Shown: piece by piece, positions 15,301-27,285 of the stretch
Position numbering within the stretch: position 1 is the first letter of the stretch
Layout: each line of letters begins with the position of its first letter
From: Dipetalonema caudispina
Taxonomy: Eukaryota > Nematoda > Chromadorea > Rhabditida > Onchocercidae
DNA length: 64,000 bases
NCBI GenBank assembly: GCA_013365325.1
Contig: JABVXV010000181.1
Location: forward strand, 1-64,000
Direction of reading: 5' to 3'
Made by a program: the position numbers and the translations under genes
The notes under the pieces: generated by a model
Database searches by the model: none
What the model was told of the DNA's origin: nothing
The model's input: only the letters and a program-made list of their open reading frames with translations

Positions 15301-17563
15301 TTTATTGATAAATTGGGTTCAGTTGCTTTTGCTTCAGTAATGCCTTTTCCTTTTTGATACAAAAGTTTGTGGTGATAAATAATAGACTAGTGTATACTAT
15401 GCTTGAGAAGAACGCATTCTAGTTTATTTTACTACCATATTCAAAGCAAAATCGCTTTTCCGAGGAAAGGAAGGAAAAAGTAACGAAGGATTTTAGATAA
15501 TTGATGAATAATTGGCCAATTTCAGGAGGAGCATGAAGATCGAGTGCGAACAGATCCAGTGTATGATGCAGATATCTATGTTTATATGAGGTACAGAGAA
15601 TTAAAACTTTGTCCTTCTGGAGATTTTTTAGATTTTCAAGAAGAAATATGCGGTGAAGTGAGATGTCTTCTCGTCGAATGGATTTGTGATTCAGCTCGGG
15701 AATTTAATTTAAGCACGGTATATTTCACGTTTTTGAAATGCTTGCTTTCCAATTTTGCTTTCATTTCAAAAAAAATGTTTAAAAAAAAAAAAACAAATAC
15801 ATGTGTTCAGATTAATTTTTATCATTTTCCAAAATGTGCAGGTTATGATAAGTTCTTTTTTTTTGAAATGTCAATTCACGCTAGAAATACTACCAAAGAT
15901 TCAGTTGTTCTCTATAGAGGATTTAATCCTGAATGAATAAAATTGAAATTATTTGTTCAGCATAAATAATTTGAATCGATTATTCGTATTCTCTTACTAA
16001 GATCTTTAACTCATAAATGAAAATAACTCAACTTAATTTCAGGAATCCCTGCACATGGCAGTTTCTATAGTCGATCGAGTCTTAAATACACTTCAATGTC
16101 CGCGTGAGAAATTGCAGTTACTTGGCGCTGTAGCTCTATTGCTTGCATCGAAATTTGAAGAAATTTATCCACCGGAAGTGAAGGAATTCGCTAAAATTAC
16201 TGCTTACACGTTTCATGAAGCAGAAGTACACTTTACAAATATATTGTTTTAAATTTTGGGACCTATTAATTAAGCGCTCTTTCATGCTACTCGGCTGCAA
16301 TATCTTGGTTTAATTATGTATTTACTTTTTCTTTTCTTTTAACTGGGTTGAGTTGGATGCTGGTGATAGTCTTTCATTATTTATTTTTTGATATGAATAA
16401 AGACTTCAGGTTAGATATAGCTTCAATTCGTTTGGTTCAGTCCTTTTTTTGGTTTCTCGATTTTCCATTTCATTCACCAAAGCATAAAAAGCTTTAAAGC
16501 CATGGATTTCTACAACTGGTTCCAAATTAGCAGTTGTTCTGACTTCTATGGCATTATGCATCTTTTTTCTCACTCGGTTGTCGCATAATTATGACTGGAT
16601 TTGTCTCTGTGCATCTTTCAAACAAAGCTCATCTTTTCGAAACACTGCAGTGAGTATGTCTGGCAATACATAAACCGATTTAAGAAGTATTTCAGATTAA
16701 AAGAATGGAACGAATAGTTTTTGCAAGAGTAGAATATCAACTGCTAGCACCTACGTCATGGTGGTTTGCCTCGAGACTGGTACGTATGGCACATGTTCCA
16801 AGAATAATTTATTGTATGGTGAGGTATCTATTGGAGCTTGCCCTGCTAGATCATGCATTTCTGGATTTTCGACCAAGCGTTATTGGAGCAGCATCATTCT
16901 TTCTTAGTAATGTAATCTTCAAATCCAATTACCTGCTTTCGACTACGCAAACAGGTTGATTTTATAGAATTATTGGCTCATTATTGAATCATTTAGCCAG
17001 TGTAGCAACTATTGATTTTTTGAAGCACAAGACAAAGTGGATCAGCAAATATCAGCAATAAGAACAAAAAGAACTAATGCTTTATAATGCTCACTATTGC
17101 CTTACTGTTAATGCTTTGAAATTTTCTGTCTATCCTTAAAATGTGCTATAAAACCAATTTGGTAGGGCATTTTGTTAAAGTGATCAAAACGTTGCAGTAT
17201 AATCGTGCAGAATCAAATTCAACGTAATTATGCTTGCGGATTCATATTTTTATATCTATTCCATAACGAGAGAAATATTTAATTGCCGTATCTAAATGAT
17301 CGCTTGCTAACATCACGCAATCAAATACTGGTTTTTTAACACTTGACTTGAATTTCCTAAATTTCGTCTTATTGTCATCTTAATTTTCAGATATTGGCCT
17401 TGATGAACTTCGCTCACCAGCCCGAAAAATGCTTGAACTCTTCCACAAAGTTCCAAATAAAGATCACTGTAGTGTTTTTGAAAAATATGCAGCAGAGAAA
17501 TACGAGCAAGTTTCCTGTTTAATACTCCCAAATAATTTTTCCGAATTAGATATCACCCATTAA
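12330..17563 (+). CDS. A-type mitotic cyclin
   Basis: Regulatory subunit of a cyclin-dependent kinase in S phase/mitosis. Eight exons join in perfect phase: 12330-12572, 13025-13141, 14227-14454, 14985-15167, 15526-15717, 16043-16225, 16696-16954, 17391-17563, giving 525 residues. Residues 1-257 are a disordered tail, Ser/Asp/Glu-rich in exons 3-4; RRPL near residue 148 has an RxxL core like a destruction box, but the following Asn is one place off consensus. The first cyclin fold starts near residue 265 (DPVYDADIYVYMR, then VRCLLVEWI in place of the usual MRAIL-type helix, LQLLGAVALLLASKFEEIYP, PPEVKEF), and the second fold covers exons 7-8 (YLLELALLDHAFLDFRPS). The KFEEIYPPEV signature favours cyclin A over B. 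The start is set by the acceptor ending at 12319. The C-terminus reads through exon 8 to TAA at 17561. Confidence 0.9.
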
Positions 17564-19391
17564 AATGCTACTTTTTTCCATTATAAGCGCTTTCAGATGT
17601 TAAACTATGTTTTGTTCTTATACCGAAATTTTGTAACAGTCCTTAAATTCAAGTTTGAGAGATATTGTTTGGGTTGTCTGGTGGATCAGTGTAATGAGTC
17701 TCTAGTACTGTGCCTGATGGTAAATGATCAGGAAATTCTTTCCAAAAAAAAAAAACCTCAATTTCTTTTCATCTTGTTCAATCTATTAAGCAAATGTTGT
17801 AAGACGGTCCTACCAGCAACAATAGTGGGTGTTTATTAGTATTTCGTCACTATCACCTGTGGTAAAGCAAATTTCTTAACAGTTTAATTCGAAAATTATT
17901 CTAAACTTTCTTCATCATTCCTTTTCGTTTGCTCTTTTCCTCTTTGTGTAAAGTTTTTTTTTTTTATTATCAAAGATATAGAATTAATTCCATTGTCTTA
18001 ATTGAAATTATTCAAAGAACTGAATAGAATGCCAGCATTTTTTGCTTACTAACATAGTTAACCTGGTTAGGCCCTTCCACGCTATTGTTTTTAAATTTTC
18101 ATTAGCAACAGCCGTAACTTACACCTCTATGACTTGAACACAGTCATTGCGAAAGAAATGTTCGAACTTCAAATATTTTAATCAAAGTTGATGTCTGCAA
18201 TTCAAAATTAACACTTTTACTGAAAATTCTTTCTTAAAATATGTTCAGTACTGCTTCAACAACGAAGACTTCTGAAAAATCCAGAAATTTGGCTAATCAA
18301 TGCTTCTCAAAGACTAATCTTTTGAAAAATTCCAGTGAAATAAAAAATAAAATTAAGAATCACTATATTTCTACGCTTTCATTTAGAGAATGAGCTCATT
18401 ATTGTTTTATTTTGTTGCATCTTATTTGAAATGCATGTAGTAAGGGGGAATTGACAAAACCCCATATCGATGTTGACAAATTTGCACAGACTTTTCCTAC
18501 GCTCAGCTTACAAATCTGTTCTTTTTCGCATGTTTATATTCCTAGCACTTATTACTTTTCAGATCAAATCAACCTGTGATAATTAAATAGGTTTTTCAAT
18601 TTTTCGATTTCCAAGGACCAATGTTTTATGCTTAAATAGCATGGTTTATTGAGTGGAACATGCATTGCCTAGCATACAAAGTGTTCTTTTGAAAAAAGAG
18701 GAATCGATTGCTATGAATGTTGTGTCGAATTTTACTTTATTTTTTTTCCAAAATAGTTCAAAATTTATATTTCATAAAGATGCCGAAAGCTGAGCAAAAG
18801 TCACGGATATGGGGTAGGAATCAGTTCAACCTTGAAATTTTTTCCTGTTCATTTTATTGTCGTTGTAAAATGCAATCAACAAATGTATTTACTTAACAAA
18901 AATTTAGAAAACATTCCTTATAAATTCATAATGTCTAGCGTTGTTCGCTGCGCGATTCTTTCAATTCAATCTGTTTATATTTACTGCAATACTCAGTTTT
19001 ATGTCATATTCATTTTGGCGAATTATTGAATGTTTTACAATATGAAAAAAAAAAAATAAAAACACCTTCAAGAATATTTGTCTTTGATAAAGTGGTATTA
19101 AGAAAGCAAGGAAGTCGATTTAGCAGCGCAATTACAATATTTATTAACACATAGTAACTAAGTAAAATTTTCGATTCCAATCTTTAATCGTCTAAAACAT
19201 TCAGAACCAGACATGTCCAAGTAAAGCTTAGAGGACTAGGATTTTCAGTTCAAAAAATATCATTTCTCACACTAATTTCCATGAAGCGATCAAATAAATC
19301 TTGAAAGTCTCAGATTTTAAAAAATATCACTATCCACATCTCGAGCACACCAATAGTATCACGGCAACAAACTTATTGACAGAAGACAAAA
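17564..19391. other. Intergenic between convergent genes
   Basis: Holds the 3'UTRs of the cyclin (plus) and the SH3 gene (minus). Open frames here are AT-driven and lack splice partners. I see no gene. Confidence 0.6.
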
Positions 19392-22300
19392 TCACAAGAT
19401 GGCTGACCTCGGAAATAATCCCACCGGGAAAGACTTCGTGTTACTCATATCCAGCAACAGCTTTCCTTTCAACCAACTATCATTAACCTGCAAATAAAAC
19501 AAGAAAGATTTCCAGAAATGTTCTGAAATCAGAAGGTTAAGTGCTGATAATGCAAGAACGAAGACTCACGTCCTTCTACATTGAACCAGAGTTGGAAGTC
19601 AAAACCAGAATAAACTTGAGAAGCTATGAAATTCTCAGTTCAATGCATTATAACACCTCCGTCTCTTTCTCTAACTCTCACAAAAAAGGTAGTTGTTGCT
19701 TATTAGTGAATAACCTAACACTCCATATATTCCTGTAAATCTGATTCCCACAATTTCAGTGAGATTTTGGCAACATTTAAAATGTCGTTAACTAGCGAGA
19801 TTTGAGATAAATAATGCAAACCTTCTCAATCTGAAGTAACTAAAAGAAGAAATTTTGGACTAATAATCCGACCTCTTCAATTACTTCGATTTGATCTCCT
19901 TTCGAAAAGCATAAATGGTCTTTTGCAGTATTATAATAATCTTTCGTTGCAGTGACAACTGTACTTGTTGCATTTAATTGTTTTCCAGCGTCAACGTTTT
20001 TGTTGCAGTCCTCAATGTAAGTGCGTGGTACCAAACCAATTTTCCCATCCAACTTACCTCTCAACCAATCTTCGCTCACCCATTCTAATATTTCTATCCG
20101 GTCACCTATAAACTGTAGTTTGATTAAATGAGAAATTTCTACTTATGAAAGTGCTATACGCAAAAATTTCAAAATAGAACACCACCGTTTTGTGAAATAT
20201 TTATCGCAACGTTATGAGTATGAAATGATCCCTAGAACCCTTTGTATCACCTTTTAAAAGATCTGCCTATTGTCAACAGCTTACAGTGAACTTTAAAGAG
20301 GTCTTCCTGTATAATACCAATTACTATAATGATAAAAAGAATTAGGCTGCAATAAAAAACTAAGACGTTCCATATGGATCCACTCACCTGCCCTAAAGAT
20401 TAGATCACCTTCAACGGCACTGTTATAATCATATAACGCATTGACGTATATCGTTGATACATGACAACTTATAGGTTCTGAAGTCGTTCTTGCTGGAACG
20501 ATAACCTCCCGAACATAATTAGCAGGAAAGATACCTTGGCGTGCACCAATCGTACCACGTAGCCAATCATTGTTAATCCTTCCGATAACATAAATTTCAT
20601 CATTTGCTCGGAACTAAATGAATTTGTAGATTAAACATGTTCGTTAATCTGCCGGTGAAAATCAGTAAAGATTAGCATCTAATCATCAAGGTTTGAACTA
20701 AATTTGCTAAATATCAAAAAGCAGAATTCTAATCAACATGGCTTGCCGTAAGATCTCCTGACACGCTGCTATCAAAATCGAATAGTGCGATCGCATAAAA
20801 TGGCCTGAAAATTTTTACAAAACAATATGATGCAAAAAACTTTAATGGAAGCTTTTTATCAGCCTCCTTATCAATCTACCAACCTCTGTCAACTTTTTCA
20901 ATTCTGTGTTCACCGTCACATAAAATAGTGAACAATTTTCAATCTGAGAAATAACAAAAAGGCAATTCATTCCAGCATTTAAAGCCGACGGCAATTGAAT
21001 GAAGCGAATATTAGTTCATATCAGTCATCAGTACGATAAACTTTAAAAGTTTAGATTTCATAAATAACACGTACAATAAATGGATACATCTTCACTCTTT
21101 GGTTGACAACATAGGAAAAAAAAACATAGCTTACATTTGGGATGTCGACGAGGTTGACGCCGTGGGAAGAGGAATTTTTATATCAATGTACAAAAGTGGT
21201 ATAATTCCCTTCTGACCAGTCCTTTTATTGAGCGCGTAGATCCATTGGTCATCTACCTGTCATTAACTTAAAAAATTTTTCTAAGGAAACACTATTTGAA
21301 GAAATATGGACAGTGAAAAAAATAGGATAAACTGCTGAAAATTTTTTCAATCCGCAAAATTACTAGGAAACCTTTTTTTCCAGAATAATCATATCGAAAG
21401 GTTCTGCAGAAAGCTCATCAAAATGTGATGCGATGAACTGAAATTTTGCATAACCATGTGGTTGTTCTTCTTGATTCATGCCTATAAATGCATTTGTTTC
21501 TGGAATTGCATTATATAGTTTTAACGGTGGTGGATGTGATGGAGTTTCCTTAACCGGAATTTTTTATTAAAAATTCAAAATTTAGAACGCTTATGTCAAA
21601 TTTTGAGAACAAGAAAAAGGAATCCTAGGAAATGTTTAGAACGCTTATGTCAAATTTTGAGAACAAGAAAAAGGAATCCTAGGAAATGTTAATAAAGTTT
21701 AGTCTTTGAGTTTTGAAATCAATTTAGACTTTTGGACTAAGGAAAAAAGCCTAACCTAATTTCCGAAAATTAAACTTTTTGCCAGTTCGATGCTATTAGA
21801 TGGAGATTACAATCTTCAATGTTCTAGCTTTAAAATTAATAATTTGAAGCTAACGACTGAAAAAAATTTTAAATAGGAAATTACCCGAAGAGCAATTAGA
21901 CTGGAAGATATTATGTGAAACTGGCTGACTGGAAATAACCGTGAAGTTATCAATCGATTTAGAATCAATATCTGGTGAATAGTCCCGTGATGGAGGAAGT
22001 GAAGGATATATCGATGTCGGAGCTTTGTTTGTATCGACTTTGGAACTGGCACCATGATTGACAAATGTACCAGCTGGTATACTGTCTAATGAATTCACAA
22101 GATTTTTCTGCTGCTGTTGCCTGTCACAGGCCTGAGCAATATGATATGCCGTTTTTAAAATCCTTTCATCTTGCAAAGCATTCAGAGCAGCTTTACGTGC
22201 CTGTAAAAGATATCATGATTTAAGCTAATTTAATCAACTTCTTTCCATTTCAGTTCTCTTTGAACTAATGAAATATCAATTCGTTTTTTAATTTGCGATA

Positions 22301-25300
22301 AGTACTACTGAAGAAATTGCTGGGCCAGGAAATTACCAGAAAAATCTCTCATTGTGACGATTTCTTTAATATTTGATGGTTGGGATTTTGAAATTGATTA
22401 CCTGATACTGAAATCTTCAAATCTTTTTTTAAAAATAAAAATCCCTTTCCCAGTTCATTTAATCAAATGAAAACAATTCAACGGTTTTAAGCATAGGACA
22501 ATTTTTTTCAGACAACGCAAACAATATAGCATAAATTTACTTATTTTCTAACATATCCTACTTTACCTGCATATTTAATTACTTGAAACTTTTTACATAA
22601 AATATTTACTGGTATTTACCTTACCCTACCCTTGTTTTTAAATGCTATTTCACCAATACTTACCGTTTCGTTTTTAGCAAGAGATGAAATCACCGATCGA
22701 ACAGTTTCATTTCTACTTGCTGCAATCAATCTATGTTGTATTTCCGGTTTTTTCACGCCATCAAAAACAGCTTTTGCAGTATTGAATGCTGCACTAAATT
22801 TACCAGTAGCAAAGGTTCCTGCAAGTTTCATTTATTATTCATCATATCCGAACAAGAAGCAAACAAACAATGTTAAAAGCGCATAAATGTAAAACTTCAA
22901 TTCATAATATTGAAAGCGCATTTTTCAATGAAACAATTAAATGGCATAATTAATATGGATCAGTCCGACTAATAGATGGTATCAATGAATCCTTACCCAA
23001 GTGTTGTAGAAACATCGACTTACTTGATAATCTCACAAAGACATCTACATTTCCTCTTCTCTCATCCTTTAAGGAAGGAAAAACTCCCAACATCAGCTAC
23101 TTCGTTGGATTTCGATAAGAAAATATCTTGAAAATCAAAAAATAAAGAGGGCTTTGGTGGAGAGTAAAGCATCATGACTGAATTCAAAACTAAAATCCAT
23201 CCATGTAATTTCAGCGCCTTCAGCCATGCGTAGTCGAAAATTCTTTCTTTCGATATTTACTCTATTTAATCAAAGTAATCTTGTTTTAGAAAGCCTAGTT
23301 ATTCAGACTCCGAACCGAAATCAGTCAAAGAGCTGAAATTCATAGTCATCATTTACTCTTTTCTTAAAACTACAATTATATGAAGACACCATTTAAAAAA
23401 ACATCAAAGTTGGAAGCATTACAAACATGAAATACCTTGCAATTTGTAACAACAATTAATGTGACTGCATCAATGAATTTCTTCAATCTTGCATATCATT
23501 ACAACTATTCATTGAATTAGTTTATTGTTTTCCTTCAACTGTAATTTTATGTTTTGCATCATTAGTTCGTCCACAAAAGCAATAGTAAACATTTTTCCTA
23601 CCAATTCCTTAACTCTTCCATTTTTCATGCCATCTGTGGGTTACCAAGAAATTACGAACTTATCAAATGATTAGCCGAACAGAAAGAAACTCATCGTTTT
23701 AAAGTATGCAAACAAAACTTTAACAACCTTCTTATAAAACATGTGACCAAAGAAAACAATTCCAGAAAAAATCACACATGCATTGGGTCGTCATCAAGTA
23801 TCGAAGGCATTTTCGGTGAACGCAAGAACGGATTCCCATCTGGTCCAGTATCTTCCGGTAATTTAGTTTTTATCCCGGATACTGGTTCATTTTGTAAATC
23901 GAAAAGAAGTGGATCTAAATATGACTCATTCGTTGCTTTCGGCTCAATGATTTCTCCGAAAGTCGGTACTTCTGCTTGTAGTAGGCTTATTTCTTCTTCG
24001 TTATCTTCCTCAAAGAAAAATTTTTCGGAGACATCAGTAGAAAATTCAGGATCCATAGTTTTCAACTGTTCAGTATCGTGCACTGCTGTTGTTGCTCCGT
24101 TCGTCATCGCTTTCTGTTCATCTTCTTCCACGGATGCCATCATTCGAGCCTGCTGTTGACGGGCACGTTCTGCTGCTGCGGCAGCAATCTTTTTCAGAAT
24201 ACGTTGTTTATGGAGATCGAATAGAGAAATAGACGGATGGGTACGCAAAACGAAATCTTTCAATGACATAACAGTATTTCGATACAACAAAGCTAAGCCT
24301 TCACGTGCTTTCTCGTATGAAGGTTCTGGTTCACCAGATATGTCAGTACGTACATAAGTATGTGGATCGGGAAATGGCGGTAACCAATCCGGAATATGTG
24401 GTGGACGTGGACGTGAGCTACCGACGCGAAGTTGTTGTTGGGTATTCGATGCATGCTGTACACGTGGTGGTGCTATCACCAAAGAACCTTTAGAGGTTGC
24501 TTCTTTCAGAAATGCCGGTAAATCCGAAACTGCAGTACCTAAATCTACCAGTGCCATGATTGTATCTGATGGTGTTGAAATAGTACGACCGGCATGTTCC
24601 GTCATTTGACGTGTGGTAACGGCCAGCTCATTGATGTACGAATTAACCATATGGGTGAGGAGCTCGAGGACATCTGCTTCAATCGCTTCAAAACCGGCCT
24701 GTTTACAGATAGCAGCAACCGCTTGACGTAATACACGACGATAAACGTAATCAGCTACTGTTGGCAAATAACTTGTTGATGGCAATGAATGCATTACTGC
24801 GGCTGCAAATTGCTTCATCACTATGACATGTAAAACGATACAGACGTTACACGTGATACTTCAACGAAAAGATAACAGGTATAAACAACACTCAGCAAAT
24901 GCTTGGAAAATATACAAATTTTATTAAGTTGGAAGCTTATTTTCATGAAAAAAGAAAATAACTAAATCCGGAACATAAACCAACTAAATCCCAGAAAATA
25001 ACATGTACCAGATGTCTTAAAACAGACTTTTACGGAATGCTTCCAAGTACACAAACTTCATAATACAAACGATGCAAAAAATGAGCCGCTTTTTTAAAAT
25101 ACTAGGGAGCTAAATCAATATCTCCCAGTAAATCTAAACTATACTCATCCAACCAACACTCAACAGTACTGTAATGTGGAAATTTTACGCATAACAATTC
25201 TTATAACCTTAAACTTTGAAAAATTTAGATTCAATATGCACTAAAGCTTTGCAGAAGGCTAAATTATTCGTGAAATACACAAATAAAGTACCACTTGATA

Positions 25301-25525
25301 CCAAGATTCTTGGGCCAGAAGTCTCAACATCCTAATGCTTGTAAGCTCCAGCGTCAGCCGCCAGCAAAGCAAATCCCAAAAGAAACCGAAATTAAAAGTA
25401 CCTGACGGTGACTGAAGACGAATTGCTGTTGCTGGCGCTGAAGCTTCACTTGCATTATTCTTGCTCTTCCAGGATGGTTTTTCAGGTAGAGGTGGCGGTG
25501 GCAAAGGCTTATTTGCTGAGAACAT
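19392..25525 (-). CDS. Adaptor protein with four SH3 domains
   Basis: Likely a scaffold that binds proline-rich partners at the cortex or on endocytic membranes; resembles SH3D19/vinexin-type multi-SH3 proteins, but I cannot assign an exact orthologue. Exons: 25402-25525, 22664-22818, 21885-22200, 21372-21548, 21135-21256, 20738-20804, 20388-20613, 19873-20105, 19392-19487, about 505 residues. The N-terminus is proline-rich (KPLPPPPLPEKPSW). The SH3 folds are, in order: HFDELSAEPFD...DDQWIYAL; ALFDFDSSVSGDL...NNDWLRGTIG; ALYDYNSAVEGDL...SEDWLRGKLDG; and TKDYYNTAKDHL...NDSWLKGKLL, all with the ALYDY and W motifs. All junctions are in phase except 21885/21548: the donor leaves phase 1 while the next exon opens in phase 0, so a microexon or another splice site is missing there. 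The start follows an acceptor at 25530. taf-8 sits inside the first intron. Confidence 0.85.
21581..21688. repeat. Perfect 54-bp tandem duplication in an intron
   Basis: Two adjacent copies, 21581-21634 and 21635-21688, with no difference between them. Each starts TTTAGAACGC and ends AGGAAATG. It lies in the intron between the third and fourth exons of the SH3 gene, beside the one junction whose phase does not close. Confidence 0.95.
23772..24818 (-). CDS. taf-8: TFIID subunit TAF8, intronless and nested
   Basis: Subunit of the general transcription factor TFIID; in other animals TAF8 pairs with TAF10 through a histone fold and contacts TAF2. A single 348-residue exon. Histone fold at about residues 27-100 (RRVLRQAVAAICKQAGFEAI onwards), then the conserved TAF8 C-terminal region near 138-190 with IPDWLPPFPDPHTY, then an acidic tail. 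Length is similar to animal TAF8 (about 310). A GTG lies directly before the ATG; I take the ATG at 24818, two bases behind a possible leader acceptor (TCATAG). It lies wholly within the 2.6 kb first intron of the four-SH3 gene, on the same strand. Being intronless among intron-rich neighbours is unusual. Confidence 0.92.
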   Translation of the reverse strand: MKQFAAAVMHSLPSTSYLPTVADYVYRRVLRQAVAAICKQAGFEAIEADVLELLTHMVNSYINELAVTTRQMTEHAGRTISTPSDTIMALVDLGTAVSDLPAFLKEATSKGSLVIAPPRVQHASNTQQQLRVGSSRPRPPHIPDWLPPFPDPHTYVRTDISGEPEPSYEKAREGLALLYRNTVMSLKDFVLRTHPSISLFDLHKQRILKKIAAAAAERARQQQARMMASVEEDEQKAMTNGATTAVHDTEQLKTMDPEFSTDVSEKFFFEEDNEEEISLLQAEVPTFGEIIEPKATNESYLDPLLFDLQNEPVSGIKTKLPEDTGPDGNPFLRSPKMPSILDDDPMHV

Positions 25526-25540
25526 TCCCCTAAACAGATG
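25526..25540 (-). promoter_or_regulatory. Probable spliced-leader acceptor of the SH3 gene
   Basis: On the minus strand CTGTTTAG ends at 25530, leaving a four-base leader (GGGA) before the ATG at 25525. No upstream coding exon joins here. Confidence 0.6.
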
Positions 25541-27285
25541 AATAAAAGTAATCTGTTTTCACATGCAAAAACCGCTACAAATAAATCCTTACACTATACA
25601 AAATTACACGTCATTTCAATAGAGAGAACTTTACTTCTCTTGCTTTTCCTAACCCTTTTTATCTACACGAATATATAGATTAAAAGGGAAGTAGAAATGC
25701 GAGAATAAAAGTTACTAACCCTTTAAAGTTTATATTTGTTAGAATCCCAACTCTATCAGAATCATTTCACCCCAAACAAACCCTTACTTCATCTTATTCT
25801 GCATTATCAAAGTATTAAAGATATTTCCACATAAGTGGTAGCTATCCTATGGATGCAACAACTGTTGAAAATAAAGACTGACAAAGATAACCAATTGAGT
25901 ACCAAAAACTTCCAAATGCAATATTCGATGAAATTTACGATATAAAGAAAAATAATTTATTCCTTGAAGATCTTGAAGCAAATATAAATTCATAAAAACA
26001 ACAAAACATCTAAAAACTCATTGGTAACTTGTCAAATTGGATTTTCCTTTATCATTGAAATGAATAACACAAATAATGACAAAAATGAAATACAATATAT
26101 AACGATATATGAAATGCGACAAAAAGGCGCAATTTGGAGGTAAATAATTATGATGTACATACAGTGACAATTCATGAGTAAAAATAGTGAAAAAGATCTC
26201 ATCTAGAAATATTTTTATTATTTATGCAATTCCAAACTTCAAGATCCGAAAAATTTCCTCTGAGGTTTTGAAGAATGCTGCATCACACTTATCTAATTTA
26301 ATAAAATGCCGAACATGCTCTTGAGGACGATTAATAGCAGAAAGAACCTTCAAAATAAAATCCTTTAATACAATTAATCTACTAACTATCTATTCAACTA
26401 ACAAAGTAGATTCTTCAACATGGCAAAATTCTTAAATATGCATCAATATTCAAAATTATTTCTTACATCACGGCAATTCAAAAGAGAGCTGAAAATCATT
26501 TGAAGCATATTTCACAAAAGTGACACGGGAACAAAGAAAATGGTTGCACTATTCTAAACATAGCTTATTAAAAAGTACTAAAACAGATTTCATTACCAGA
26601 CTATAAAATAACTGAATATTTCCCCAGATACCCTTTTATCTAATTTGTTAAGTTTGAGTTCTATAACGAGGGTTATAGTAATATCAGTACAACACTTCGT
26701 GAATAGGTACATCCATATGTCAAATTTCATAACACTAACCAAAAGATATGCAAGAAATAAAACATCATAAAGAGAATAGAATTATTCCATAAAAAATATA
26801 TCTTACTAGTTTTATTATAGAAAAAAGTATATGAAAGAAAAACGAATAACCTAACCACCAAGAATAAAGTGAATGATGCATAAATCGCAAACAACATTTT
26901 AAGTTCACAAAAATGCATGCAAACACATCTGTAAAGTTGCCCTCCAAATGTTTCCCAGTATCAATCCAAAACTAATTGAAAGAAATTATTTTACCAATTT
27001 TTATATTACAAATATGGAAGAATATTTAAAGATCCACGGACGACCACCGATTTCAACTTACTTTGTTCATATCGAAAATGAAAACCATATTCTATTTAGA
27101 TTCAGAATAACTAAGATAAGTAAAACCTCAAGTAAAGGCACCAGTATTAGAAACAAGTCACCAAGAGGCTGGAAGATAATACACTAACCAATGTCACTTT
27201 CGCTTAAAAAAGTTTTGTCGTTCAACTTCACAAGATATGAAATCGACTAAAAGTAGTAGCTCGCTATTTACATTCCACAACTAAC
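25541..27285. other. Intergenic, no gene seen
   Basis: About 1.7 kb between the 3' end of the kinase/Smr gene and the 5' end of the SH3 gene, both minus strand. The gap is wider than a typical nematode operon spacer. Frames on either strand are AT-driven. Confidence 0.55.

Noticed and set aside
20866..20943. Possible extra exon in the SH3 gene behind TTTCTCAG
   Set aside because: Its open frame is in the wrong phase for the neighbouring exons, while skipping it joins 21135 to 20804 in phase and completes an SH3 domain.
23743..24159. 138-codon serine-rich plus-strand frame
   Set aside because: Antisense shadow of the acidic tail of TAF8; the minus strand has the recognisable protein.
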